DNA from: Aequoribacter fuscus
GTDB lineage: Bacteria > Pseudomonadota > Gammaproteobacteria > Pseudomonadales > Halieaceae
Assembly (NCBI RefSeq): GCF_009910365.1
Contig: NZ_CP036423.1
Location: forward strand, 2,852,001 to 2,916,000
Direction of reading: 5' to 3'
Length of the DNA stretch: 64,000 nucleotides
Within the stretch, counting starts at the first letter, position 1. Every line of letters starts with the position of its first letter. The position numbers and the translations under genes were made by a program. Shown piece by piece: positions 53,956 through 63,214 of the stretch. The notes beneath the pieces are model-generated. The model made no database searches. It saw only the letters and a program-made list of their open reading frames with translations, and was not told the origin of the DNA.

Positions 53956-53963
53956 GGCCTCCG

Positions 53964-54287
53964 GTGTTCGACATAGGGTTTGCAGAGTTACTGCTCATTG
54001 CTGTCGTAGCCTTGCTTGTCATTGGCCCCGAACGGCTGCCCGGCGCCATAAAAACAGCGTCGGTATGGCTCGGGCGCCTGAAACGCAGCTACAACGACAT
54101 CAAGCGCGAGGTTGAACTCGAGCTTCACAACAACGAGGTCATGGAAAACCTAAAGCGCGCGCAATCAGAAATAGAAGATACGATCAACGTCGATCTCAAC
54201 GCCAGCGCGCCCGGCGACACAAAGCCTGCACAACCGTCCGTCGATCCAAAGCAGACTGCGCAACGCAACACCCAGGCCGACTCCTAG
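53964..54287 (+). CDS. tatB: Tat translocase subunit TatB
   Basis: A 107-residue protein with [21 protein letters not shown], the family's Glu in the membrane helix, ERLPGAIKT and an extended amphipathic helix. It binds Tat signal peptides with TatC. GTG start, 8 bases after tatA. Confidence 0.94.
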   Translation: MFDIGFAELLLIAVVALLVIGPERLPGAIKTASVWLGRLKRSYNDIKREVELELHNNEVMENLKRAQSEIEDTINVDLNASAPGDTKPAQPSVDPKQTAQRNTQADS

Positions 54288-54290
54288 TCT

Positions 54291-55049
54291 ATGAGTGAAT
54301 CGACCGATCAAGCCCAACCATTAGTCGCGCACCTCACCGAACTGAGGGATCGCTTACTCAAAGCCCTATTGAGTGTGCTGGTTGTATTTCTGTGTTTGTT
54401 CCCCTTCGCCAATGAAATTTACACCTTCGTCTCTGAGCCATTGCGGGCCATTTTGCCTGCGGGCTCAAGTATGATCGCAACCGAGGTAGCGTCGCCCTTT
54501 TTAACACCTTTTAAACTGACGCTATTTGCGGCTCTGTTCATTTCCATACCCTACGTGCTGTTTCAGGTTTGGAGCTTCATAGCCCCGGGCATGTATCGAC
54601 AAGAGAAGCGTCTAGCCATACCGCTGTTAGTATCTAGTGTACTGTTATTTTACGCCGGCGCTGCTTTTGCGTACTTCGTCGTCTTCCCCTTGGTGTTTGC
54701 GTTTTTTACGAGCGTGGGACCCACCGACGTCACGATCATGACCGACATTAATCGTTATCTTGATTTTGTCTTAAAGCTATTTTTCGCATTTGGGCTGGCT
54801 TTTGAAATACCCATTGTCGCGGTACTTCTGATTTGGGCGGGCATTAGCACGACCGAGTCTCTCAAACAAAAGCGCCCCTTCATCATCGTATTTTGTTTCG
54901 TGTTTGGCATGCTGCTCACACCCCCAGACGTGATTTCACAAGCGCTGCTGGCGATTCCCATGTGGTTGCTGTTTGAGGTCGGCGTATTTTTCGGTCGGTT
55001 TATCGAGCGTCGCCCGGACGCCGACAGCGCCGCCGCCACTGATGAGTAA
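54291..55049 (+). CDS. tatC: Tat translocase subunit TatC
   Basis: A 252-residue polytopic protein with six membrane helices. HLTELRDRLLKALLSVL at the N-terminus, FQVWSFIAPGMYRQEKR and FGLAFEIPIVAVLL with the conserved Glu are present. It is the signal-peptide receptor. The stop overlaps the start of the ABC exporter by 8 bases. Confidence 0.95.
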   Translation: MSESTDQAQPLVAHLTELRDRLLKALLSVLVVFLCLFPFANEIYTFVSEPLRAILPAGSSMIATEVASPFLTPFKLTLFAALFISIPYVLFQVWSFIAPGMYRQEKRLAIPLLVSSVLLFYAGAAFAYFVVFPLVFAFFTSVGPTDVTIMTDINRYLDFVLKLFFAFGLAFEIPIVAVLLIWAGISTTESLKQKRPFIIVFCFVFGMLLTPPDVISQALLAIPMWLLFEVGVFFGRFIERRPDADSAAATDE

Positions 55050-56826
55050 GCCCTCTAAGCAGTCGGGACTCGGGGTACTGCTGCCCATCCTCCGGTTGCT
55101 GCGCCCCTACAAAGCCCGCGCTACGGTCGCTGCCATCGCTCTGTGCTTTACTGCAGCTGCGACTCTGGGCCTAGGCTTTGGCGTGCAAACTTTAATTGAT
55201 GTGGGCTTTGCCTCCGATTCTATTGCAGGATTGCAGCAGGCAATGCTAACACTATTGGCCATTGCCAGTGCCATCGCCGCAGGGACCTTTACGCGCTTTT
55301 ATTTTGTGTCGTGGCTGGGTGAGCGAATCTCGGCGGATCTGCGCGCTGAAGTATTCAACAACTTAGTAAACTTGCACCCTAGTTTTTTCGAGGAGAACCG
55401 GCCTGGCGAGATTATGTCTCGACTGACCACCGACACCACCCTATTGCAAACCATCATAGGCTCATCGCTAAGCATGGCCTTGCGCAGCATGCTCACCCTA
55501 AGTGGCGCCGTGATCATGATGTTTGCCACCAACTGGAAACTGAGCCTATTCATCGTGGTTGGAGTCCCCGCCATCTTGGTGCCAATTTTGTTTTTTGGCC
55601 GCAAAATCCGCAAATTATCCAGCGCAAGCCAAGACTCCATGGCGCAAGTCGGAACCTACGCCGGAGAGGTCATCCATCAACTCAAAACGGTACAGGCTTT
55701 TAACCGCCAGGCGTTCGAACAGGGCATGTTCAAAGGGGAAGTCGAGAGTGCATTCGACGTAGCCAAGCAACGTATCCGCAACCGCGCCCTATTAATCGGT
55801 GTCGCGATCTTTGTGGTTTTTGCCAGCATGATCGGTATGCTCTATTCAGGCGGCAGCGATGTAATCAACGGAGTTATGACCGCCGGTGAACTGGGAGCCT
55901 TTATTTTTTATGCGGTCATGCTCGGCTCTGGCTTTGCCACAGTGTCCGAGGTTTGGGGCGAAGTACAGCGGGCCGCAGGCGCGGCTGAGCGCCTAATTGA
56001 ACTCATGAACGCAGAATCCGAACTCATCGAGCCACCTGAGTCACCTGAGTTGGGCACGCAAGAAGCAGCCATTGAGTTCAAGGACGTGTCATTCGCCTAC
56101 CCTTCACGACCCAATCAATGGGCCCTGGAAGGGTTCAATCTCAGGATCAACGCCGGAGAATCCGTTGCCTTGGTGGGCCCCTCCGGAGCCGGTAAGTCGA
56201 CTATTTTTGAGCTCATACAGCGCTTTTATGACCCACAGCAGGGTGAAATCCAATTTGGTACCACTGCAATAAAACAAACGAGCTTGATGGAATTGCGCGC
56301 CCAAATCGCAGTGGTGCCGCAGCAACCGGTGCTATTCAGCACGACGGTCCGCAACAATATCGCCTATGGGCAACCAAAATGTACATCAGATCAAATAGAA
56401 CAGGCCGCAAGAGCCGCTCACGCGCATGATTTCATTGAGCAGCTACCCGACCAATACGACGCCTATTTGGGCGAGCAGGGTGTGCGTTTATCCGGCGGTC
56501 AGAAGCAGCGCATTGCGATAGCGCGAGCCATTCTGAAAGATCCCAGAGTGTTGCTGCTCGACGAAGCAACAAGTGCACTCGACACCGAGTCGGAGCATCA
56601 TATCCAGACAGCCTTAGCGGAGCTGGTGCAAGATCGCACGACAGTTATCATCGCCCATAGACTCTCGACCATCTTGCACGTCGATAGAATTGTTGTGGTA
56701 GATCGAGGAAAAATCGTTGCACAAGGCACGCATCACGAGCTGCTAAAAACCAGCCCCTTGTACAAACGGTTAGCAGAACTGCAGTTTAACGAGCGGGCTC
56801 ACGCCCGCTCGCAAGAGATGGCCTAG
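55042..56826 (+). CDS. MsbA-like ABC exporter (fused TMD-NBD)
   Basis: A 594-residue half-transporter. Six membrane helices (about 20-310) precede an ATPase domain with Walker A GPSGAGKST, the Q loop VVPQQPVLF, signature LSGGQKQRIAIARA, Walker B VLLLDEATSALD and the switch His in IIAHRLS. It belongs to the lipid/multidrug exporter (ABCB) group; the substrate is unknown. The ATG at 55042 is preferred, since 54973 lies deep inside tatC. A 9-bp hairpin is encoded near its 3' end and the stop interlocks with pntB. Confidence 0.9.
   Translation: MSKPSKQSGLGVLLPILRLLRPYKARATVAAIALCFTAAATLGLGFGVQTLIDVGFASDSIAGLQQAMLTLLAIASAIAAGTFTRFYFVSWLGERISADLRAEVFNNLVNLHPSFFEENRPGEIMSRLTTDTTLLQTIIGSSLSMALRSMLTLSGAVIMMFATNWKLSLFIVVGVPAILVPILFFGRKIRKLSSASQDSMAQVGTYAGEVIHQLKTVQAFNRQAFEQGMFKGEVESAFDVAKQRIRNRALLIGVAIFVVFASMIGMLYSGGSDVINGVMTAGELGAFIFYAVMLGSGFATVSEVWGEVQRAAGAAERLIELMNAESELIEPPESPELGTQEAAIEFKDVSFAYPSRPNQWALEGFNLRINAGESVALVGPSGAGKSTIFELIQRFYDPQQGEIQFGTTAIKQTSLMELRAQIAVVPQQPVLFSTTVRNNIAYGQPKCTSDQIEQAARAAHAHDFIEQLPDQYDAYLGEQGVRLSGGQKQRIAIARAILKDPRVLLLDEATSALDTESEHHIQTALAELVQDRTTVIIAHRLSTILHVDRIVVVDRGKIVAQGTHHELLKTSPLYKRLAELQFNERAHARSQEMA
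56790..56811. terminator. Hairpin at 3' end of ABC exporter gene, possible terminator
   Basis: CGAGCGGGC, TCAC and GCCCGCTCG form a 9-bp perfect stem within the last codons of the exporter gene, just before the convergent pntB stop. No T tract follows. Because no intergenic space exists, it may serve as a transcription barrier for both genes. Confidence 0.4.
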
Positions 56827-58187
56827 CTGAATTCTCGAATCAATCCGCCGATTGACTCTTTTGCATCACCAAACAGCATACGAGTGTTCTCTTTGTAGAA
56901 CAGTGGGTTCTCGATGCCGGCAAAGCCAGAGGCCATAGAGCGCTTCAACACAAATACCGTTTTTGCCGTATCAACGTTGATAACAGGCATACCGTAAATC
57001 GGCGAAGACTCGACCTCTCGTGCTGCTGGGTTAACGACGTCGTTAGCGCCGATAACAATAGCGACATCCACAGTTTCCATACGAGGGTTGATCTCGTCCA
57101 TTTCCAGCAACTGATCATAAGGAACATCGGCTTCGGCCAACAGCACGTTCATGTGACCAGGCATACGCCCTGCCACGGGGTGAATACCAAAATTCACCTC
57201 GGCACCGTTTTGCTCGAGTAGCTCACACAATTCCTTAACGACGTGCTGTGCCTGCGCAACCGCCATACCGTAACCCGGAATAATCGCAACGTTAGTCGCA
57301 GCCTCAAGCACGTAGTAAGCGTCTTCGACCGAGATCGGTTTAATCTCACCCTCAACCACGGTCGCCTCGGTCACACCCGAACCAAACCCGCTAAACAATA
57401 CGTTGCCCAAAGAGCGGTTCATTGACTTACACATGATTTGAGTCAGGATAATACCCGACGCACCCACCAGTGAGCCCGCCACAATCAAAATATTATTGTT
57501 AATGGCAAAACCCGCCGCACACGCCGCCAAACCCGAGTACGAATTGAGCAGTGAAATCACAACTGGCATATCGGCACCGCCAATGGGAATCACTGCCATG
57601 ATGCCAAACAGCAGGGACAATCCAATAACTGCGTACAGCCAAGTCGTGTTAGTAGGGTCCATCGACAACATAACCGCGGCGCCAATGATGCCAAGCACGA
57701 TTAACGAATTCACTACTTGCTGACCGCGGAACATAATCGCACCGCTGCCCAAAGTTTCACTCAATTTACCGTAAGCAATTAAGGATCCAGTGAAAGTTAC
57801 ACCACCAATTAAGACCGACAGCACGATGGTAATAACGGTAAACGTTGAAGCATCGCCACTTAAAGCCGCCCAACCGACGAGTAAGCTGGCAAGGCCACCA
57901 AAACCATTAAACAGTGCCACCATTTCTGGCATAGACGTCATTTGTACCAGACGCGCCGCTACAGCACCGATCAGACCACCGACCAAGACACCAATAATAA
58001 TCCACTGATAGCTGACAATGCCTTGGTCAATCAAGGCAGCCACGATGGCAACCAGCATACCGACAGCAGACAGCGTGTTGCCTTTACGAGCAGTAGCCGC
58101 CGAACCCAGCAGTTTAAGGCCCATAATGAACAAGGCGGCCGACGCCACATAAGCCAACTGAATAATCAAACCATTCATAGAACTCAT
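56823..58187 (-). CDS. pntB: NAD(P) transhydrogenase beta subunit
   Basis: A 454-residue subunit. The N-terminal two thirds are membrane helices (domain II) and the C-terminus is the NADP-binding domain III with IIPGYGMAVAQAQH, MPGHMNVLLAEADVPY, VIGANDVVNPAA and KRSMASGFAGIENPLF. It couples proton entry to NADPH formation. ATG at 58187 matches the family N-terminus and overlaps pntAB by 4 bases. Confidence 0.95.
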   Translation of the reverse strand: MSSMNGLIIQLAYVASAALFIMGLKLLGSAATARKGNTLSAVGMLVAIVAALIDQGIVSYQWIIIGVLVGGLIGAVAARLVQMTSMPEMVALFNGFGGLASLLVGWAALSGDASTFTVITIVLSVLIGGVTFTGSLIAYGKLSETLGSGAIMFRGQQVVNSLIVLGIIGAAVMLSMDPTNTTWLYAVIGLSLLFGIMAVIPIGGADMPVVISLLNSYSGLAACAAGFAINNNILIVAGSLVGASGIILTQIMCKSMNRSLGNVLFSGFGSGVTEATVVEGEIKPISVEDAYYVLEAATNVAIIPGYGMAVAQAQHVVKELCELLEQNGAEVNFGIHPVAGRMPGHMNVLLAEADVPYDQLLEMDEINPRMETVDVAIVIGANDVVNPAAREVESSPIYGMPVINVDTAKTVFVLKRSMASGFAGIENPLFYKENTRMLFGDAKESIGGLIREFS

Positions 58188-58474
58188 TTGCGGGCCCCCT
58201 CTTTCTTCTTGAACATTGCCAACATGCGATCGGTCACTAAGTACCCACCCACCACGTTGATCGAGGCAAGAGCAACCGCAGCAGCGCCTAACCACTGTGC
58301 CAAGTCTTGGTCACCCGTCCCAGCCAAAGCGATAGCACCCACTACGGTAATACCAGAAATGGCATTGGCGCCCGACATCAAAGGCGTGTGCAGGGTAGCT
58401 GGCACCTTATTAATAAGTTCAAAACCTAAAAATACTGAGAGCATCAAAATGAAGGTCAAAAATACAATCGTCAT
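58184..58474 (-). CDS. pntAB: NAD(P) transhydrogenase alpha-2 subunit
   Basis: A 96-residue membrane subunit with three to four helices (IVFLTFILMLSVFLGFELI; TLHTPLMSGANAISGI; WLGAAAVALASINVVGG). This is the domain II part that is fused to the alpha-1 part in E. coli PntA. GGGAGGG precedes the ATG at 58474, 1 base after pntAA. Confidence 0.93.
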   Translation of the reverse strand: MTIVFLTFILMLSVFLGFELINKVPATLHTPLMSGANAISGITVVGAIALAGTGDQDLAQWLGAAAVALASINVVGGYLVTDRMLAMFKKKEGARK

Positions 58475-58475
58475 G

Positions 58476-59618
58476 CTACTGCCCTCCCTCATAGAACTGT
58501 TTGATTGTGGCGTTGGTCACCTCACCACCGTGAGTTATGATGCAACCGGGCAAAATATCGTGTTCAAAATCGATCACAAAACTGTTGCCCTCTTTGTCCC
58601 AGCTGTCTTCGACCAAATTGAACAAGTTGGAGGCGTACATTTGGCTCGCGTCCTTGCACACGTAATTGGGTAGATTACCCAGGCCCACAATGGTCACGCC
58701 GTTCACGGTGACGACCTCGTTAGGGACTGAGCCTTCGACGTTACCACCCGTCTCTGCCGCCATATCTACGACGACAGAACCCGGCGTCATCCCTTCGAGC
58801 ATATCTTGGGTGACGAGTACCGGCGGTTTGCGACCAAAGACTTGCGCGGTCGTAATGACAATATCAGATTCGGCAATGACGGCTTTTTGTGCCTCACGCT
58901 GCATCGCGATTTGCTCGTCGGTCAGTGCCTTTGCATAACCGTCTTTGGTTTGCCCCGTCTCACCCAAGTCAATTTCTAAGAAGGTCGCGCCTAAAGACTG
59001 TACTTGCTCAGCCACCACCGCTCGGGTATCGAACGCCGTGACACGGGCGCCTAAACGCTTAGCCGTTGCAATGGCCTGAAGCCCAGCAACACCCGCTCCA
59101 ATGACAAACACTTTGGCGGGTTTCAGTGTGCCAGCAGGCGTCATCATCATGGGCAGAATACGGGGCAAATGCATCGCTCCCAGCATGACCGTCATGTAAC
59201 CCGCTAAGTTAGCTTGCGACGACAAGGCATCCATTTTTTGGCTGCGGGTAGTCCGTGGAATCATCTCCATACTAATAGACGTTACGCCTTTGGCTCGCAA
59301 GGCTTCAATCAGCTCACGCTCGTTGAACGGATCCAAGTAGCTCACATGGATGCAGCCTTCGCGCATAAGTGCAACTTCTTCCAAGCTTGGCTTACGCAAA
59401 CGCAACAGTACGTCTGCTTGCGTAAACAACGCTTCTCGGTCAGCGCTTATGCTCGCACCTGCTTCCTGATATTCACTATCGCTGTACCCTGTTCCTTCAC
59501 CCAAACCCGTCTCGATAACAACCTCGGCACCAAGACGTACTAGTTTCTTTGCGGTTTCTGGGGTAACAGGCACGCGGTTTTCTCCGGGATGAGTCTCCCG
59601 TGGAACGGCTATACGCAT
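58476..59618 (-). CDS. pntAA: NAD(P) transhydrogenase alpha-1 subunit
   Basis: A 380-residue soluble NAD-binding subunit (domain I), like alanine dehydrogenase. MRIAVPRETHPGENRVPVTP starts it, and VIGAGVAGLQAIATAKRLGA, with Asp at the end of the next strand, binds NAD. It has no membrane tail, so the transhydrogenase is of the three-subunit Rhodospirillum type. ATG at 59618 is chosen on the family N-terminus with AAGGGAA upstream. Confidence 0.95.
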   Translation of the reverse strand: MRIAVPRETHPGENRVPVTPETAKKLVRLGAEVVIETGLGEGTGYSDSEYQEAGASISADREALFTQADVLLRLRKPSLEEVALMREGCIHVSYLDPFNERELIEALRAKGVTSISMEMIPRTTRSQKMDALSSQANLAGYMTVMLGAMHLPRILPMMMTPAGTLKPAKVFVIGAGVAGLQAIATAKRLGARVTAFDTRAVVAEQVQSLGATFLEIDLGETGQTKDGYAKALTDEQIAMQREAQKAVIAESDIVITTAQVFGRKPPVLVTQDMLEGMTPGSVVVDMAAETGGNVEGSVPNEVVTVNGVTIVGLGNLPNYVCKDASQMYASNLFNLVEDSWDKEGNSFVIDFEHDILPGCIITHGGEVTNATIKQFYEGGQ

Positions 59619-59814
59619 TGCTAAGTTCCCTTGTTGTAATAATGTTTGCTGCCGTGGCGCACAGAGCATGTGCCACACACGAGTCCACTCGCGCACAAAA
59701 GTGGCGCGAAAGTTCACTCTATCACACAAAAATGGATCGGCGTATGGTCAAGAATGGCTATATCGACGATCCTAGTCGCAATGCGTGTCACATAGACACG
59801 CTTAAGTGAGCGGC
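59619..59814. promoter_or_regulatory. Upstream region of pnt operon with hairpin after chrR
   Basis: The 196-base gap must hold the pnt promoter (minus strand). GCGTGTC, ACATA, GACACGC (59783-59801), 14 bases beyond the chrR stop, is a 7-bp hairpin that could end the rpoE-chrR transcript, though without a T tract. No convincing gene is present. Confidence 0.35.
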
Positions 59815-60471
59815 TTAGGAGGCCTTAAGTTGCAGGAAGGGGTTCATCCATCGGTGACGCATGCGAGTGAACTTCAAGGGGGCATCAAGTACCGCTAAGC
59901 AGATACAATCTTCGTCCGCTAGCGCGGCTGGCGAATGCACATCACCCGCCTCACGGAATAGGAAATCGCCTGCGTGGTAGGTTCCATCAGAATCACTGAA
60001 CCCGCCTTCTAATACCAGTGTCATTTCTGAGCCGCGATGGTTGTGCTCAGGAATCACACCGCCCGCTTTGATATGGTATAGGGCGAACTCGTAATACGGG
60101 TCGCCCGTCGTCAAATACGAGATTCGAAGCGACGACGTGATTTTTTTCCAGGTGAGATCGCTAAAGTCCCCCTGCATAAGACGCTGCAGTATCGCTGGCG
60201 TGCTGGATTGTGCCCCCTTCGACTCTTTTGGGTACGTCAAGGGTGCGTCTTCGTCGAGCCGAGACATCACAATATCGAGCTGACTGTCGCTAACGCTCAC
60301 GGGCTCTAAATCTTCAAATAAGCTCGCTGCCATAGCCGTCTGTGCTTCGGATATCTCTTGGCACTTCGTACAGTAGGTCAAGTGCATTGATACGCACGCC
60401 GATTGAGCCAACGAGAGCGTTCCAGCGGTGAACTCAGTGAGCATCTGTAAGTCAGGGTGAAACTTCGCCAT
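59815..60471 (-). CDS. chrR: ChrR-type zinc anti-sigma factor
   Basis: A 218-residue anti-sigma factor. The N-terminal ZAS domain has His5, His30, Cys34 and Cys37, the spacing of R. sphaeroides ChrR. The C-terminal cupin has His143, His145, Glu149 and His179, matching the second zinc site needed for singlet-oxygen response in that protein. It should hold the adjacent sigma factor inactive until oxidative damage. It lies 5 bases after rpoE. Confidence 0.92.
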   Translation of the reverse strand: MAKFHPDLQMLTEFTAGTLSLAQSACVSMHLTYCTKCQEISEAQTAMAASLFEDLEPVSVSDSQLDIVMSRLDEDAPLTYPKESKGAQSSTPAILQRLMQGDFSDLTWKKITSSLRISYLTTGDPYYEFALYHIKAGGVIPEHNHRGSEMTLVLEGGFSDSDGTYHAGDFLFREAGDVHSPAALADEDCICLAVLDAPLKFTRMRHRWMNPFLQLKAS

Positions 60472-60476
60472 CTTTC

Positions 60477-61079
60477 TTAATCTTCCATCTGTATCTGTAG
60501 TTTCTGGATCGCCAATCGCACACGCGATTTCACGGTTCCCAGCGGTAAATCCAGCTCACTGGCCACTTCGGAGTGCGACTTGCCCTCCATGTACACCTTG
60601 GCCAATATGTGTGCCTGGTCAGCGGGCAGTGTATCCATCATTGATCGAATTCGATCTCGAGTTCGTCGCTGATGTAACATGACCGCCGGTTCCTCGCCAT
60701 CCTGATCCAGAGATACATCGTCTGCAGAGAGAGGCGTATCGAACTTTTGTAAGCGCCGATACAAATCTGTTCGGCAGTTACGAGCAATCGTGTATACCCA
60801 GGTGCTTGCAGACGCCTTGTCTGGGTTGAACCCATCGGCTTTCTGCCACACCTTCAACATCACTTCTTGAACCAATTCGTCGGCGTGATTCGCCGACAAA
60901 GTGGAACCTGACAAGGCAAAGGCTTTGATCAGAGGAGCGAATTGTTTGAAAAACCGTGCAAACGCTGACCTATCGCGATGTTTCGCGATAGAGCGCAAAC
61001 ACTGGCTCCACTCGTCTGTACGCCGCCCAGACTCAAGGTTGGTTACCTCGTCTCCCGGCTTTTTCGTCACCACGGACAT
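60477..61079 (-). CDS. rpoE: ECF sigma factor, RpoE/ChrR-linked (ECF11-type)
   Basis: A 200-residue sigma factor with region 2 (DELVQEVMLKVWQKA, STWVYTIARNCRTDLYRR) and region 4 (YMEGKSHSEVASELDLPLGTVKSRVR). Homologues activate responses to singlet oxygen. The ATG at 61079 has AAGGAT just upstream; the longer frame to 61118 runs through the promoter. The promoter on the minus strand contains TGATCC, 17 bases, TATAC, which suggests autoregulation. Confidence 0.93.
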   Translation of the reverse strand: MSVVTKKPGDEVTNLESGRRTDEWSQCLRSIAKHRDRSAFARFFKQFAPLIKAFALSGSTLSANHADELVQEVMLKVWQKADGFNPDKASASTWVYTIARNCRTDLYRRLQKFDTPLSADDVSLDQDGEEPAVMLHQRRTRDRIRSMMDTLPADQAHILAKVYMEGKSHSEVASELDLPLGTVKSRVRLAIQKLQIQMED

Positions 61080-61106
61080 ATCCTTGCCTCGATGTATGTC
61101 ACTTAA

Positions 61107-61134
61107 GTATACGCACATTTGTCAAGGTGGATCA
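61107..61134 (-). promoter_or_regulatory. ECF-type promoter of rpoE-chrR
   Basis: On the minus strand TGATCC (61134-61129) is followed after 15 bases by CGTATAC (61113-61107). The -35 equals the known R. sphaeroides RpoE motif TGATCC. The start would lie about 20 bases before the rpoE ATG. Confidence 0.6.
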
Positions 61135-61144
61135 CTTTCTTCGT

Positions 61145-61173
61145 TGATCTGATCTTAAAAAACCCGCGTAAGT
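61145..61173 (+). promoter_or_regulatory. ECF-type promoter of the flavoprotein-DUF1365-cfa operon
   Basis: TGATCT (61145-61150), 18 bases and TAAGT (61169-61173), or CGTAAG at 61167, match the RpoE-type consensus TGATCC-N18-TAAGA with one -35 change. It lies about 45 bases before the GTG at 61218. Confidence 0.65.
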
Positions 61174-61217
61174 GCTTCTGTAAGAATCAAAATCAATCAC
61201 ACGCGAGAGGTGTTGCG

Positions 61218-62474
61218 GTGAAAATTGCGGTTATCGGCTCGGGCATTTCAGGTCTTACCTGTGCTCATTATTTAAGCAAGGCGCATGACATTACGGTGTT
61301 CGAAAGCGCCCCACGAATCGGCGGCCACACGGCAACCGTCGACGTGCAGCTTGGGCCCCGCAGGTACGCCATTGACACTGGGTTTATCGTATACAACGAC
61401 TGGACGTACCCCAACTTTATTCAGTTGCTCAACGAGATTGGCGTGAGCTCGAAAGCAACATCCATGGGTTTTAGTGTCAAAGATAGCGCAGCCGGACTCG
61501 AGTACTCTGGGAGCTCGCTTGACACGCTGTTTGCGCAGCGGCGCAATCTAATGTCGCCCAAATTTATCCGGATGGTGCGCGATATACTTGCCTTCAACAA
61601 AGATTCACAGCGAGATTTAGAAAGCGGTGCATTGCGGGCCGACGAGACACTGGGCGAGTACTTGCAGAAAAAACGGTATTCTGAGAGCTTTCGGCAGTGG
61701 TATCTGATACCTATGGCGGCGGCAATATGGTCAGCGTCTTGGCAGGCCATCGAGTCCTTTCCCGCTCTATTCTTCCTGCGGTTTTTCAAAAACCACGGTC
61801 TGCTGAACATAAAAAACCGCCCCCAGTGGCGAGTCATTGATGGCGGCTCACGCGAATACATCGCCCCACTGACCGCGCGCTTTGCCGATAAAATTATCAC
61901 CAAGGCGGCCGTTACTGACGTCGAGCGACGCCCGTCAGGCGTGCGCTTCAAAGCGGGCGGGCAGACCTACGAATTCGATCAAATCGTTATCGCGACGCAC
62001 TCCGATCAAGCGTTGGCGATGTTAAAAGATGCAACGACGACCGAGAAAGAAATATTGGGAGCCATTCCCTACCAAACCAATGACGTGGTGCTACATACCG
62101 ATGACCAAGTACTGCCACGCAACCGCAAGACATGGACGAGCTGGAACTACTCGCTGACCCCCGACCGAAGCCGTGCGGTTGTCACCTACAACATGAATAT
62201 ACTGCAAGGGATACAGGCACCCGAGACATTTTGCGTCACGCTCAACCAAACCCACGGGATCAACCCGAATCGGATTTTAGGTCGGTTCAGCTACGACCAT
62301 CCAGTATTCTCACTTGACGGAATTGCAGCCCAAAAGCGCTGGGACGAGATCAATGGAGTAAACAATACTTGGTATTGCGGCGCCTACTGGCACAACGGCT
62401 TCCATGAGGATGGCGTCAACAGCGCGCTTCGTATCGCACAAGCGATACCGAAGCAAGCGCGGGCAGCTGCCTAA
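61218..62474 (+). CDS. FAD/NAD(P)-binding amine-oxidase-like protein
   Basis: A 418-residue flavoprotein. The FAD site is KIAVIGSGISGLTCAHYL with ESAPRIGGHTATV, and the family C-terminus GAYWHNGFHEDGVNSALR is present. Homologues next to DUF1365 and a CFA-type methyltransferase are controlled by RpoE-ChrR in R. sphaeroides, where that gene set is tied to unusual (furan) fatty acids. GTG at 61218 is chosen: GAGAGG lies 7 bases before it, and the longer frame from 61119 would cover the promoter. The stop shares one base with the DUF1365 ATG. Confidence 0.88.
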   Translation: MKIAVIGSGISGLTCAHYLSKAHDITVFESAPRIGGHTATVDVQLGPRRYAIDTGFIVYNDWTYPNFIQLLNEIGVSSKATSMGFSVKDSAAGLEYSGSSLDTLFAQRRNLMSPKFIRMVRDILAFNKDSQRDLESGALRADETLGEYLQKKRYSESFRQWYLIPMAAAIWSASWQAIESFPALFFLRFFKNHGLLNIKNRPQWRVIDGGSREYIAPLTARFADKIITKAAVTDVERRPSGVRFKAGGQTYEFDQIVIATHSDQALAMLKDATTTEKEILGAIPYQTNDVVLHTDDQVLPRNRKTWTSWNYSLTPDRSRAVVTYNMNILQGIQAPETFCVTLNQTHGINPNRILGRFSYDHPVFSLDGIAAQKRWDEINGVNNTWYCGAYWHNGFHEDGVNSALRIAQAIPKQARAAA

Positions 62475-63214
62475 TGAACCGTTTGTACGTCGGTACGCTC
62501 TACCACCGACGACAAGCACCGACCATTCATAAGTTTACGTACTCAGTCTTTTTACCTTACCTGAATGTTAGTCGTCTCGACGAAAGCTTGCGTCATCTCC
62601 CGGGCTGGGGCACGGGTCGCTTCAGTCCCGCAAGCTTCCGGCGCACTGACTTTCTAACACCTCACGATCAGGACCTCGGTACCGTCGTGAAGGATAAAGT
62701 TAACCAAGAACTTGGGTTTAGACCTAGCGGAGACGTTTACTTACTCGCAAATCTGCGTTACTTCGGCTACTCGATCAATCCCATTGCCTGCTACTTTTGC
62801 TTTGACACCAGCGAAGAACTTCAGGCCATCGTGCTCGAAGTCACGAATACGCCTTGGGAAGAGCGCATTACCTACGTAGTGCCATGCGCCAATGGCCAGG
62901 CCGACTTCCAGTTTCATAAGGCTATGCATGTCTCGCCCTTCAACCCGATGGACATGACCTATCATTTCGCGTGTAAGGCCCCCAACGACAAGCTCAACCT
63001 CCGGCTACAGGTCAGTCAGGCGTCGGAACCCATATTTCTGGCCTCACTTGCCTTGACAGCCCAACCCCTAACAGCAAAATCGGCCGTCGCAATCTTGTGG
63101 CGCTACCCCCACATGACTGTGAAAGTCGCCGCAGGAATTTACTGGCAGGCACTAAAGCTCTGGCTAAAAAGGACGCCAGTCTACGCACACCCAAGTAAGG
63201 AGCATGCACTATGA
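62474..63214 (+). CDS. DUF1365 family protein
   Basis: A 246-residue protein with LYVGTLYHRRQAPTIHKFTY and YFGYSINPIACYFCFD, typical of DUF1365. Biochemistry is not settled; the gene is a constant neighbour of the flavoprotein and cfa genes in lipid-modifying stress operons. Start and stop overlap both neighbours (TAATG and ATGA), so the three are translationally coupled. Confidence 0.9.
   Translation: MNRLYVGTLYHRRQAPTIHKFTYSVFLPYLNVSRLDESLRHLPGWGTGRFSPASFRRTDFLTPHDQDLGTVVKDKVNQELGFRPSGDVYLLANLRYFGYSINPIACYFCFDTSEELQAIVLEVTNTPWEERITYVVPCANGQADFQFHKAMHVSPFNPMDMTYHFACKAPNDKLNLRLQVSQASEPIFLASLALTAQPLTAKSAVAILWRYPHMTVKVAAGIYWQALKLWLKRTPVYAHPSKEHAL

Noticed and set aside
59600-59809. Plus-strand frame with a signal-peptide-like start in the pnt upstream region
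   Set aside because: It begins inside the pntAA 5' end, starts with GTG, lacks a ribosome site and resembles no family; the hydrophobic start appears fortuitous.
61119-61217. N-terminal extension of the amine-oxidase-like gene
   Set aside because: The extension would precede the Rossmann strand with unrelated residues and covers the ECF promoter; GTG at 61218 has a good ribosome site.
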